Assembly (NCBI RefSeq): GCF_040939455.1
Contig: NC_134119.1
Span: 12,822,501-12,886,500 of the forward strand
Direction: 5' to 3'
DNA: 64,000 bases
Source: Microcebus murinus
Lineage: Eukaryota; Chordata; Mammalia; Primates; Cheirogaleidae
Under the pieces are notes generated by a model. The model was not told the DNA's origin. It saw only the letters and a list, made by a program, of their open reading frames with translations, and did no database searches. This document shows, piece after piece, positions 11,031-58,560 of the stretch; the first letter of the stretch is position 1; each line of letters opens with the position of its first letter. Position numbers and translations under genes: made by a program.

Positions 11031-11861
11031 CGCTCTGTGGCCAGTGTAAAAGAAAATCCCTTGCAGTTGTGGACATTTCTGTTCCTGTCCAGATAACAAA
11101 GAAATACTGGGAGAAATGGTATCTGCCCCAGAACTAATGTTTTTTAAGGTACTAAAAAGAAGTTGATGTATGTCCCAAGTTTTGATGAAATTGTATTTGT
11201 AAAGAAATTTTGTAGCACAAGTATTGTCATACAATGTTCAAAACCCCAGCCAATGATCAGCAGTTGGTACGAAGAAACCTTTGACATTTTGTAAAAGGCC
11301 ATTCTTGGGAGTTTTTTTGGTGTGTTTTGTTTTTTTAAGCAAATATTCAAGATACTACCTTTTTGGAAGGAGATACCTTGGGTTTAGAGGATTTTTTAAA
11401 TGGCAGTAGATGGTTGTACATTAATGACTAAAATTTATTGTACCTCACAGGTTAAGTCTCACATTACGCCAGTTCTGGGACTTCATTTTTTTTAAAAGTA
11501 TTAATCAAATGCAATGCAATTCACCTAAGCCAAACCCTTCTCTGTGTACCCGATACAAGTAGTTGTCAGAATTCTAGAACGGGAGCAGGAGGAGGAACCT
11601 CAGGCATCACCACTGCAACCCATTTCTCATTTGACAGGTGACAGGTGACCCCTATGCTTCTACATTTTGTAAAAACAGTGTCGTGCTTTTTGAACACTCC
11701 AAATAGGCCAAGCCAAGGCTCCCTAGCAAGGGTTTCAGGGAGGTTTTAACTTCACAGAAACTACTGTTACTTAAAATGGGTTTCCGTAAACTTCGTTTTC
11801 ACCCTTATCCAATAATCCAATAGGGATTTTTAAAAAGCAAGCTCTTCAGGCTCCAGTTTTA

Positions 11862-11867
11862 AATAAA
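11862..11867 (+). terminator. Poly(A) signal AATAAA, distal SULF2 candidate
   Basis: Lies 4 bp from an AATAAA on the opposite strand, so both convergent genes could end here. Confidence 0.45.
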
Positions 11868-11871
11868 AACC

Positions 11872-11877
11872 TTTATT
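11872..11877 (-). terminator. Poly(A) signal AATAAA of NCOA3 (candidate)
   Basis: On the minus strand acaaataaagg. It would give NCOA3 a 3'UTR of about 3.5 kb, close to what is known for this gene. A second minus-strand AATAAA lies at 10767-10772 and would overlap SULF2 transcripts further. Confidence 0.55.
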
Positions 11878-14800
11878 TGTAACGACATCCAAAACGGTCA
11901 GCAAAGCAGTCGCAGCTCACCACTCCCCAACTCGTAAGTCACCTCACTCCTGTGGTTTCGATTCTTTGCAGGGTAAAGAAACGATTTCAACTGTTTTAAA
12001 GCAACACTTAATGTAAACTGGATTGAAATTGAATTTATTCTCAATACTATAAGTCAATTCCTGAGAATGTAAATATTGCTCTCAGAATGACAATTCCATA
12101 TATTAGAGAAAGAGAAAAGGGAAGAAAGAAAAAGCAAACACCCTGCTCATTATTAAATAGTGTGCCTTAGAGATGAAAACTCTTGTTCCTTTGCAACAGG
12201 GGAAAAATTTCATCTATCCTAGAGGTTTTGCTCCTATGAATCTACTTGTGAACAAAACTCGTGGTTTCTGCAAATAACAAGGGAACTGGACAGGCATACG
12301 AGTAACTGGCAATCCATTCTGCTTACTTTCCAGCTGCACCTACCCTCTGGATCAAAGGACTTCTAGGACATCATGCCAATTATCTCCTGTAACACTCTAC
12401 CCCTAATATACCCCCAACTCATCTTAGAGATTAAATACTGATAAACTAGTATTGTTTTATTGATATTTACACCTTTCCATCCAGATGCACAATTTAGAAA
12501 AGTGGCATCATGATATGAACATTAACAATGCAACTTCTATTTTTTTAAAGGAAGAAACACTTATCTCCTTTATATCATTTTGATCTTTATAAAATATACT
12601 TCTTATTTATATATCTTTGGATTGAGCAAAAAAGTAGGTACTGGAAATATCCCACATTCTAAATATGAAAAGATTACATATACTGTTCACCCAACAGATA
12701 CCAAGGTTTTAAAAATGGGGCGTAGAGGGTTATGATAGGTAGGCAGCGGGAATACAAAGAGAATTATCCCAAAAAGATAAAAGGACAATAAAGGTAAAAA
12801 CAACAAATTATCTCAAAGACTGCAACTATTAAAAGAAAATCAAAATCTTGAATTTGCACCAATAAAACGAAGTAGAAAATATAAAAACTTATAAACATTT
12901 TTCCCCATATAAAAAGGGAGTGCTGCCTTCCAGTTAGCCTGTTGCCAGGACTGAGAAAAGAATCACAAAACTTGTATTTTTTTTGTTTTGTTTTAATAAT
13001 TTTTAAAAGTCAGGAAAGGTAAGAGCACCACTCTATTTCTCCCCACACAACTTAAACAAGGAAGGTTCAGACATAGCCGACACACTGGGTTGAAAAAGAC
13101 AGAGACTCCTGTTCAGCTGTGCCTCTGTCTCTGAACAGCAGAATATGTTATCTGACAAGTACAGGCCATCACAATGGAAGTTTTTGGATTTACAATCTCA
13201 GATTTATTTTGAACCTGGTGAGAGGAGGAAAGGAAAGAAGGGCAAACTCATAATTGTCTATACGATTACAAAAATAAAATCCACTCTAGTGGTGGTTCTG
13301 GAAATATAAGGTTTTACTTATTAATAAACATATCAAAGAAATTAAATGATCTTACCTTCAGAGACATCTAGAAAGAGTAGCTAAACATGGGTGAAATTTA
13401 AAAAAAATTAACTGGCTCTCAGTTATTGCTAGAAAATGACAACAGGACTAGCAGACATTTGAAATTCATAGCCCAAAAAGCAATTTCATTCAACTCTTTG
13501 AACCTAAAATGGTAACCCAGATAAAGGGAATTAAACTTGATTTTTCCCCCATTCCCAACTGACTAGAACAGGTGTCAAGGAGAGGCAACAGCAGAAAGTA
13601 GCAGGGGACAAAAGAAGGAGGGGGTACAAAGGCGCTCAGACTGTGGCTCTGAATTGCAGAAAAACTGCTGTTCTGGGTATTGAGCTCCTTAAGAAATAAT
13701 GACACTACTCTAATTCACAGGGACACAGCGAAAGCATCACATTAGCAGAATGAGGGGAAAGCTGAGTGACACCAGAAACCACACACCAAGGGTCCTACTC
13801 CTGAGATCTCAGTGTGGGATTCAGGTTTTAGCAACCAAAATTTTAGAATACTCTTAAAATGGATGAAAAGGCAACATACTCAATTTAAAAATGAAAACAA
13901 AAAGCATGATTTGCTAGTATTTAATTTATGGGTTCCTTAAAATCCAAAAGATTCTTTTTAAATCAAATTACTTGATTTTTTAAAAAAATTCCTGATTTTC
14001 TTTTTTAAGTTTATTTCTATATATCTCTTCTTTCCCCTAAAATTAACAAAGTGCTTAGTTCTGGTAGAGGAATTAAAAAAAAAAAAAATTAAAATGCCTA
14101 CATCTAAACAGATAATCTCTTTAAAAAGCATTTAGATTAAGAGATTGAAAAGGATGAGATACCTAAAGCTGGGGGTGTGGGGGTTAGCCGTGGACCACTG
14201 TCCCTTCCCCAAGCCATGAAATTCAGGGGATGTCTTCTGTTTGTAGCCTCACCACGCTGAGCTTACTGAAATCAACAATGTTAAATATTTAGCTTCACAA
14301 ACTCTGTAAAAATGAGTTGTTGTGACCTACAAAAAAAGGTATATACATATTTTACATAATACAATATCTTAAAGGTCATATTTACAAAAAAAAAATCTAT
14401 TCACAGAAACACTGCAAAATTCTGATTCAGAATGCAGTACCTGGCCTTGGGTTTTCAGGAGTTTATTTTCAAAAAGCATTATTGCTCTACCATATAGGCA
14501 AAGGGTGACACCAGTACTTTAAAAAAAAAAAAAAAAAAAAAACACAGCTTTTGTCCAACAGATTAGTGTAGACAAAAACCAGGAATGTGTTTTATCATTC
14601 CTCAAGACCTCAAGAATATTGCATTTATCCATTACTTCTTAAATAAAGTGCACTCAAGCTGCACATTAGCATGTGAAAAATTTGCTACTGCTGCAATTAA
14701 ATACTGTCATCTCATTTTCCCTTCTGCAAAGCCATTTGAAATCAACAATTCCTGGAAGTGAAGTATTACAGGACATTAGAGGCAAATGAAAATCTTCATT

Positions 14801-15410
14801 AGTCGAAAGCCTAGGACAACAAAGAATGGGGACAGAGCAACTCAACACCATCAGTAATGGATAAGAATTCAGAAATTCCAATTCTACCAGACAAGGGGTC
14901 AACACAGAACTACTTGGTAGTGACAAAAACACTTGAAAACTGGGACTATGTTCTTTGTCCAATACTGCAACTAGAGAAACCAGATGTTCTAATTTCCCTT
15001 GATTTCTCCAATGTTCTCTGCCGCCACCACCCCCCACCACCACCACCAAATTTATGTGAAAGACTTTGGCTAGTAAGGCAGAAAAAAGTGTCACAGGAAA
15101 GTTTTGTGATCAGTAACACTCCATATCTCCAGCCAGAATCACATCCCTAGGGGGCGGAATGCCAAAAATATTTGTTTTGAATACCATGATACACAGGAGG
15201 AGAAGGGAAAAAAACAGGTAGATATTGCGCTTCAGCTTAAAATCCAGTCCTGCTCAAATGACATCACGTAGAATACCCTTAGCAGAGATCAAAGCTGGTG
15301 CTTTCTTCAAAGTGGGATGCCTACAACAGTGATTCTTTTCCTTCCCAATAATCCTAGTGCAGTGTCATTTGTACAGTGATTTCCTTAGAGGTCCTCCTGG
15401 TGCAGAGATG

Positions 15411-51675
<36,265 letters not shown>

Positions 51676-52064
51676 CTAGAAAAGAATAATAAGGAGTAAG
51701 ATAAACACATTATAAAATATCCATGACTCTATGAAGGTACTGACTGCATACTGTAATTCAGAACTATTTTCTCTAAATGGTTAGATAATTCTCAACACCC
51801 TTTATCATAAATGAGTACACTGAAAACAACCTCAGATTTCATATTCCAATTTAATTATGCAGAATGTCCAACACCAAGACAAAAATTTCTCAGCTACTAC
51901 TACAAATGTGCATATTGAATATCTCACAAAGAATAAGGCATCGTCTCCATATTTAATAAAGAGACTGCCAAGCCTCTGATACTGATAAAATCCTAAATTG
52001 TATTTACACCCAAGTAAAGCACAAATGAAAGCTTGTCTTGTAATTTGGTAAGAAGCCTTCAAAT

Positions 52065-52223
52065 GGCCCGGCCCAGTGAAGCACGCTTATAGTCCCAGCT
52101 ACTCAGGAGGTTGAGGCAGGAGGACAACTTGAGCCCAGGAGTTGAAGGCTACAGTGAGCTATGATCACACCACTGCGCTCTGGCCTGGGCAACAAAGGGA
52201 GTCTCTTTAAAAAAAAAAAAAAA
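52065..52223 (+). repeat. Alu-related monomer
   Basis: ggcccggcccagtgaagcac to tttaaaaaaaaaaaaaaa. Confidence 0.75.
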
Positions 52224-53000
52224 TACATCTTGGGGGGATCTAAATTATTCAGGCTATTTTCAGGACAGCACTTTTTTCTTTTGAAACATTTCATTAATAT
52301 ATATCATACAATGGCTTTTTCCTCTGTTACTTGTATAAATGACATTATAAAATTCCACTACATTCTGCTTAGAAAGTAGATGTAAAATAGGGAAACTCTC
52401 ATGGTAATAGGGAGGGACACTTTGACAGTGATCCATACAGCAAAAATTATTTTAATATTGACTGATGGAAAAATAATATGCTTTGGCTAAAGTTTAATTG
52501 ATGGTGAAGAAGATAACTGTAGAGTATTTCTTATTGAGAAAGGAACAGATTTTAATACTCAGTGGTTCATACTGAAGACATCTACTAAGCCCTCATTTAC
52601 TAAGAATTTTATCTGTACTTAAACTTTTGTATAGGAACAAGATAATCACTGTTCTAAATAATTCCATGTCAACCAACAAAGTCTGAACATTCAAAACCAT
52701 TTTTTATGTTAAAATGTATCTCGCATCTCAGCTAAATTTAAATTCTGTTAGACATACACGGAAGGAATAAATTTCCACTAGGTGGCACAATACCACCAGA
52801 AAGGAAGACAAAGTACTACCAAATGAAAAATTCACTCAAGATGCTGATCAAACTTAAAACAGCCTTTTTAAAAAACCAAAATCACATGATCATAAATCAG
52901 GAATTCTAGATTACAACATTGTCTTTACAAATCTACTAGATATTAAGTGTAAATATCAACAAAATTCATTCTATAATTTTAGCAGTAAAATGCAAAGGAT

Positions 53001-53328
53001 GGGCCCGGTGTGGTGGCTCGCGCCTGTAATCCTAGCACTCTGGGAGGCCGAGGCGGGCGGATAGCTGAGGTCAGGAGTTCAAAACCAGCCTGAGCAAGAC
53101 TCCGTCTCTACTAAAAATAGAAAGAAATGAATTGACCAACTAAAAATATATATACAAAAAATTAGCCAGGCATGGTGGTGCATGCCTGCAGTCCCAACTA
53201 CTTGGGAGGCTGAGGCAAGAGGATCGCTTGAGCCCAGGAGTTTGAGGTTGCTGTGAGCTAGGCTGACGCCACGGCACTCACTCTACCCAGGGCAACAAAG
53301 CGAGACTCTGTCTCAAAAAAAAAAAAAA
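53001..53328 (+). repeat. Alu dimer (lemur type)
   Basis: gggcccggtgtggtggctcg, linker aattgaccaactaaaaatat. Flanks atgcaaaggatg before and after. Confidence 0.93.
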
Positions 53329-53616
53329 CAATATGCAAAGGATGAAAAGCTGAGCTGACTTAAAGATTTGCTGTGATTTTTCCCCCATGACATAAGTTTA
53401 AATGAAGGAAAGAAAGGAACTTAAAATAACCTTAATAGTGGATCAACACTACGATTTTAAAACACACTCGGATCATACAATCTCAGGAGTACTGTATGTC
53501 AACATCATAAAAGTCAATGAAAGCCTGTATAAATAATCCAGATTTTAAAGGAACCTAAATAGAAATAACAATTAAAAGCAGTATTTGATCTCAGACAGAA
53601 TCTTGTACTAGAGGAA

Positions 53617-53742
53617 AGGTGGTGAGGTGATTCATGCCTGTAATCCCAACTTCTCTGGAGGCTGAAGTGAGATGATCACTCGAGCCCAGGAGTTCAAGAC
53701 CAACCTAGACAACACAGCAAGACCTTACCTCTTGAAAAAAAA
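53617..53742 (+). repeat. Alu left monomer, old
   Basis: aaaggtggtgaggtgattca to ttacctcttgaaaaaaaata. Confidence 0.65.
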
Positions 53743-53999
53743 TAATGCCATAAAAGGTATTATGGGATCAATTTATATATAAAGTTTGAATATGGATGAT
53801 GAAAGTGTTATTAATGTTAAATTTCCTAAAGTTGATGTAGAACTATGATTATTTAAGTGACTGTCAACATTCTTAGTATCTAGGGCTATGGGACCATTAT
53901 ATATGCAAATGACGCTGAGCCAGCTGGGAAGAATTATGCGCATTGTGAGTCAACCAAAAGAACAGGGGAAGGAGAGAAGGAATAGAGTAGGGAGTAGGG

Positions 54000-54256
54000 G
54001 TGGAGAGCAGTGGCTCACAACTGTAATCCTAGCTCTCTGGGAGACCAAGGTGGGAAGATTGCTTGAGCTCAGTAGTTCCAGACCAGCCTGAATAGAAAAA
54101 TTACCTGGGCGCTGTGGCATACACCTGTAGTCCCAGCTACTGGGGAGGCTGAGGCAGGAGGATTGTTTTGAGCCTAGGAGTTGGAGGTTGCAGTGAGCTA
54201 TGATGATGCCACTACACTCTAGTCAGGGTGACAGACTCTGTCTCAAAAAAAAGAAG
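54000..54256 (+). repeat. Alu dimer, internally shortened
   Basis: gtggagagcagtggctcaca to actctgtctcaaaaaaaaga; the first arm ends early at agcctgaatagaaaaattac. Confidence 0.85.
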
Positions 54257-56177
54257 AAGGCAGTAGGGCAAAACGTTGACATTAGGTGAATCTTGATGGG
54301 AGGACAAATTTAAAAATTCTTTACATTATTTTCTTGCAACTTTAAGTTTAAAATTATTTCCAAATAAAAAATGGTGGAAACTATTTCGGTTTTGATTTTC
54401 CAATTTTCATATTTAAAAATGATTCCTTAATTATAAAAATAAAATAATTCTAGCTGTGTCTCAATAATTGGCTTTATATTTATATCATTGAAAGGTTATT
54501 TTTAAATTAAGTGGCAAACTATCCACTGAGTAACAACATTTTAAAGATATAATTTATTCCACATTCTAGATATTATTCCTTCCTTTTCCCCAAGACTGAG
54601 TGGAAAAACTATTTGGTGAGCAATAGCATTTCTTTCACTTGAAAGACATAATTTAGTCTATATTCTCAATATCATATCCTTACTTTGCTGGTTAAATATA
54701 AGCTGAATCCTCAGTACAGCTTAGAGTGCCTAGCACATAATAGTTAATAGGTGGTGAATAAATATTGAATAAGTAAAAGGAACATTCAAGCCACTAAATC
54801 ATATTTTAGAATTTCCTTCTATCTGATCTACATAATCATTCAATGCAATCCTATTACTTTAAACGTTTTAAATTTTCACTTCTACAGTTGATATAGAATG
54901 TCACCATAATGTATTCTGGCAGCATAAATTATATCAATATAAAACCTAACCCTAACCTTGAAAGTCTCTCAGTATGGAAGAAATCAATAAGCACAATTAT
55001 CAGTCTGAACAGGAAATGCATACACATCATTCGTGTGAAGTCAACATTTATGTGCATATAGAGAAACCTAAATACGCCTACCCATGCCCTAGACACTTGT
55101 GGCTTTTTCTCTTGATCTGGCAGAACAGGTTACAATGTACACGTAAGCCTGCACAGTCTCCTTGCTACCAAATTTACTCTATCACACAGTCCGACCTAAT
55201 TATCCAAAAAATGAACTAATGTAAGGTCATAACTTAAAACCATGGTTTTGTGGTTTACCCACACATTAAGGTATAATTATTTAAGATACAAAATATATTT
55301 CATTTTTTTAGGAACAGATTTGACAGATTTCTAATTCTTAGACATGACCAAACGGTAGTACTTAGTACATTTACAACTGTACAAGACTGCAATTTCTGAC
55401 CCCAAAATATTAATACATACAATAACTAATATAATTCCTGAGTACAAATGACTATGACAAATACTTCTGTTTAGTATTCACCTCGGTTTTAAACATAAAA
55501 AACTGTAAATAAACAGCATTTGTTTTGTCTGCCAGGCCTGTTGCCTCCTTCTCACTGGGAAGATATATAATATTATCTAGTTTGGTAGATTACTCCTTTT
55601 AAGATATAAAAGGTAAATACCTAGCACAGACATACTAAATCTAGACCATTTTCAGGCAGCAGTCAAGAATGAAGGTAAGAGAGGAGAACATGTATATACC
55701 AGGACCATGAAGTTCTGAAGGTTAAGAAACACAGATCAGTAACTGACTACAAAAGTTAAATATGTACATCTTAAATTACAATTCATCTAGAAGACAGAAT
55801 TGGCAAAATGCAACCTCAAAGGGGAAATAACAGAGCACAAGAGTTTCCCAGTATGTTTGATTATATGAACAGTCTATTAAAATTGAGCCCCCTCTAAATT
55901 CTGACTCCCTACAACTAAAGATTATCACCTATAGTTGAAAAGGAAAAAAAATAGGACCTCAATATATATTTTCCACCAAATAATGTGTGCTCCTGAAATC
56001 ACATCATAAATCCAATAATGAGATGCCTGCATAATTATTCTTAAATTTCCAATGAAGAGATGGCACCCAATTTACTGTTAAACTGGAAATGTACTCTAAC
56101 ACACTCCCAGGTAGATACGCAATCCAATCACAGAAGCCTTTTCAAGCCCCTGTCACCACATTATAGAAAAAGACTAG

Positions 56178-56614
56178 TGAAAGGCCTAAACTAGCCTAAA
56201 GGCCCAAACTAGCCTAAAGGCCCAAACTAGCCTAAACAGCTTTTCGCTTCTGTAACTATGCTTGCTCATAGGTAATTAAGACCCCTACCCCTCCCTTTTT
56301 CTTTATCTTTTCCCCTAAGTGTCCCTTGCAAGTTCTCAGAATTGGGTAGTGGTCGTGCAACTGGTTGTGCAACATAGAGCTACTAAAATTTCCCCACCCT
56401 AAACTCCCCGGCCACCTGCGTGTGGTCTCGCCCCATAAAAACCCTAAGCTTGAGAGCTTCGGGGCGGCAGCCTTCCCATCTTGGTGATGCTGTTTAGCCC
56501 CTGCGCGCGCTGGAAATAAATCCTCTTGCTCTCTTGCATCAAGCCTCTAGACTCTGAGTCTTTTTGGGCGGTCGTCTCTCTCCCAAACGGGCTGTACATT
56601 TCTACGGCCCAACA
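56178..56614 (+). repeat. 5' LTR of the provirus
   Basis: Starts tgaaaggcc, ends ggcccaaca. U3 opens with three copies of an 18-bp unit (56180-56233). TATA-like cataaaaacc at 56434 and poly(A) signal aataaa at 56515-56520 mark the R region. It differs from the 3' LTR at two positions (56187 and in gctgtac near 56594). Confidence 0.96.
56434..56520 (+). promoter_or_regulatory. LTR core promoter and poly(A) signal
   Basis: The TATA-like box cataaaaacc and the AATAAA about 80 bp downstream have the spacing of a gammaretroviral U3-R region. An identical pair is in the 3' LTR. Confidence 0.75.
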
Positions 56615-56616
56615 TT

Positions 56617-56634
56617 TGGGGGCTCGTCCGGGAT
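56617..56634 (+). other. Primer-binding site, proline tRNA
   Basis: tgggggctcgtccgggat, two bases after the LTR, an exact 18-base match to the known proline-tRNA primer site of murine leukaemia-type viruses. Confidence 0.95.
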
Positions 56635-56864
56635 AGGAGAGGCGACCCCTCTTAAAAAGACCGGTGGCACCAGGCTTGGAGGTAGGCCGACTCCGGAGTT
56701 GTCCTTTATGTTTGTCTCTGTGTTGTATGTGATGTGTCAGTTTTGAAGTTTAAATTTGGAACGACAGGGTACTAACTCCGTGAGGAGGAAGTTCCTCTGG
56801 ACCAAGATAGGGTTCTTGGCGGCCAGAAAAACTGTCGCCCTGGAAGACGCTCCAGGGATTAGGG

Positions 56865-57059
56865 GTGAGTGACCAAGTGGCCTTGGTCGACTCCATTTGT
56901 TTGCCTGCAAGTTGTTGCAGGATTGGGCAAGGTAACCCTAGGGTAAGGTATCGTCCTTTGTCTGTGTTTGTGTGCAAAAGCAAGTGGCTTCGGTATTTGT
57001 CTACTGTCTGTGTTGTCGTCCTTTTCTCTTTAATTCTCCTTTTTACTCATCCAGGAATT
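56865..57059 (+). other. In-frame upstream gag leader with membrane segment (glycosylated-Gag-like)
   Basis: An ATG at 56865 opens a 65-codon frame that runs without a stop into the gag ATG at 57060. Its last third, about codons 43-60, is strongly hydrophobic and sits just before the matrix Met. Gammaretroviruses of the murine leukaemia group have a comparable leader that makes a membrane-bound Gag form. Here the initiator is AUG rather than CUG, and the ORF is still open through the matrix region. Function is inferred from position and hydrophobicity only. Confidence 0.6.
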
Positions 57060-58560
57060 ATGGGCCAAGGGAAGAGTACTCCTCTCTCCCTCACCCTGAC
57101 ACATTGGAAGAAAGTACGAGACCGGGCCCACGACCTGTCCGTCATCATCCGGAAGGGCCCCTGGCAGACGTTTTGTGCCTCTGAGTGGCCCTCCTTCGGC
57201 GTGGGGTGGCCCTCAGATGAAACTTTTAACCTTTCTGTTATTTCTGCAGTGAAAAAGAAAATCTTTGCACCGCACCCCCAAGGACACCTGAATCAAGGTC
57301 CCTATATCATTGTCTGGCAGGACCTCACCCAAAACCCTCCTTCTTGGGTAAAGATGCCGGTGCCTCAGCCTTCTCTCGCCCTAGTGGCCCAGATGGCTCC
57401 ATCAGATCCAGCTCGGCGACCTCTACCCCTAACTGATCCCCAGGCAGAATCCCTCCTCCTGGAATCTCCCCCACCCTATGTCCCCCAGTCGCAGGCGCAG
57501 GCAGCTCGGCCAGGGCCAGGGCCAGCCCAGCCCACGGCCCCTATGGTTGAGGGTCCGGCCCAAGGTACTAGGAGTAGGAGAGGGTTGACTCCGGATTCCA
57601 CTGTCGCCTGCCCCCTACGCCCAGTGCCAGTTCCCAACTCTGGGCCGGGGTTAGATGACGACACAGCTCCCCTCCAGCTCCCCCAATATTGGCCCTTTTC
57701 CACAGCTGATCTCTATAATTAGAAATCTCAAAACTCGAACTTCTCCCAGAATCTGGGAGACCTAATTAATCTTTTAGACTCTGTTCTTTTCACTCATCAG
57801 CCCACCTGGGATGATTGCCAGCAGTTGCTTAAGGTGCTCTTCACAACGGAGGAAAGAGAAAGGATTCAGGGGGAGGCGCGGAAGCTGGTTCCGGGGAGGA
57901 CGGCAGACCTACTACAAACCCGAGAACCATCGACCTAACTTTTCCCCTTGAACGGCCGCTTTGGGACTGCAATGAGGCTGAAAGTAGGGAGCGTCTCCGG
58001 GTCTACCGCCAGACTCTGATGGCCGGTCTCCGTATGGCGGTGCGAAAGCCGACCAATTTGGCCAAGGTAGGAGATGTTTGTCAGGGGCCAGAGAGCCCGG
58101 CAGCATATTTAGAGAGGATCATAGAGGCCTTCCGGCAGTACACCCCATAGATCCCACTATAGAAGAGAGCAAGGCAGCTGTTATGATGGCGTTTGTCAAT
58201 CAGGCGGCCCCCGACAGTAGGCACAAGGTGCAGAGAATAGATAGATTGGGCGAGAAGACTCTGCAAGACCTGTTAGAAGTGGCAGAGAAGGTCTATAACA
58301 ATAGGGAGACGCTAGAAGAGAGGTTAGAGAGGATCAGGATAGAAAATAGAAAATTCCAAGCTAGAAAAGCACAGAAAGCAAACAGAGAGATGGCTAAAAT
58401 CCTGCTAGCCGCCACAAGAGGGGGGCAGATAGGGTCAGAGGATAGGGAAAGGCCCCGGCGGAAAAGGCTAAGAAGGATCAATGTGCCAATTGCAAAAAGC
58501 ATAGACATTGGGCCTAAGAGTGCCCCAAAAGAAAGAGGGGCGAAGACTTAAAGGTCCTGA
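57060..58560 (+). pseudogene. gag: gag remnant (matrix, p12-like, capsid, nucleocapsid)
   Basis: From the ATG at 57060 the protein begins MGQ (myristoylation signal) and continues with a basic matrix domain, a proline-rich part with a PPPY late-domain motif (about 57470-57480) and the start of capsid. The frame stops at TAG 57720-57722, where the sequence context suggests an altered tryptophan codon. Capsid resumes in shifted frames. 58078-58551 is open and includes the helical, charged end of capsid and basic nucleocapsid. A CCHC zinc knuckle (Cys-X2-Cys-X4-His-X4-Cys) is visible near 58480-58530 but holds a TAA. It is broken and cannot make a full Gag. Confidence 0.9.

Larger units (their letters stand above)
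10397..11885 (+). other. SULF2: SULF2 3'UTR (end uncertain)
   Basis: The stretch after the stop has no repeats and no gene. Two + strand AATAAA signals are candidates for its end: 11025-11030 and 11862-11867. Without transcript data I cannot choose; the shorter form gives about 650 nt, the longer about 1.48 kb. Confidence 0.65.
11855..15410 (-). other. NCOA3: NCOA3 3'UTR
   Basis: AT-rich and free of interspersed repeats from the NCOA3 stop codon (15411-15413) down to the candidate poly(A) signal. It has several homopolymer A tracts on the + strand (for example 14521-14541), which are U tracts in the mRNA, and scattered ATTTA-like motifs. No open frame in it is supported as a gene. Confidence 0.7.

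Noticed and set aside
14857..15150. 97-residue + strand ORF opposite the NCOA3 3'UTR
   Set aside because: No recognisable domain, no codon bias or repeat-independent support; likely chance.
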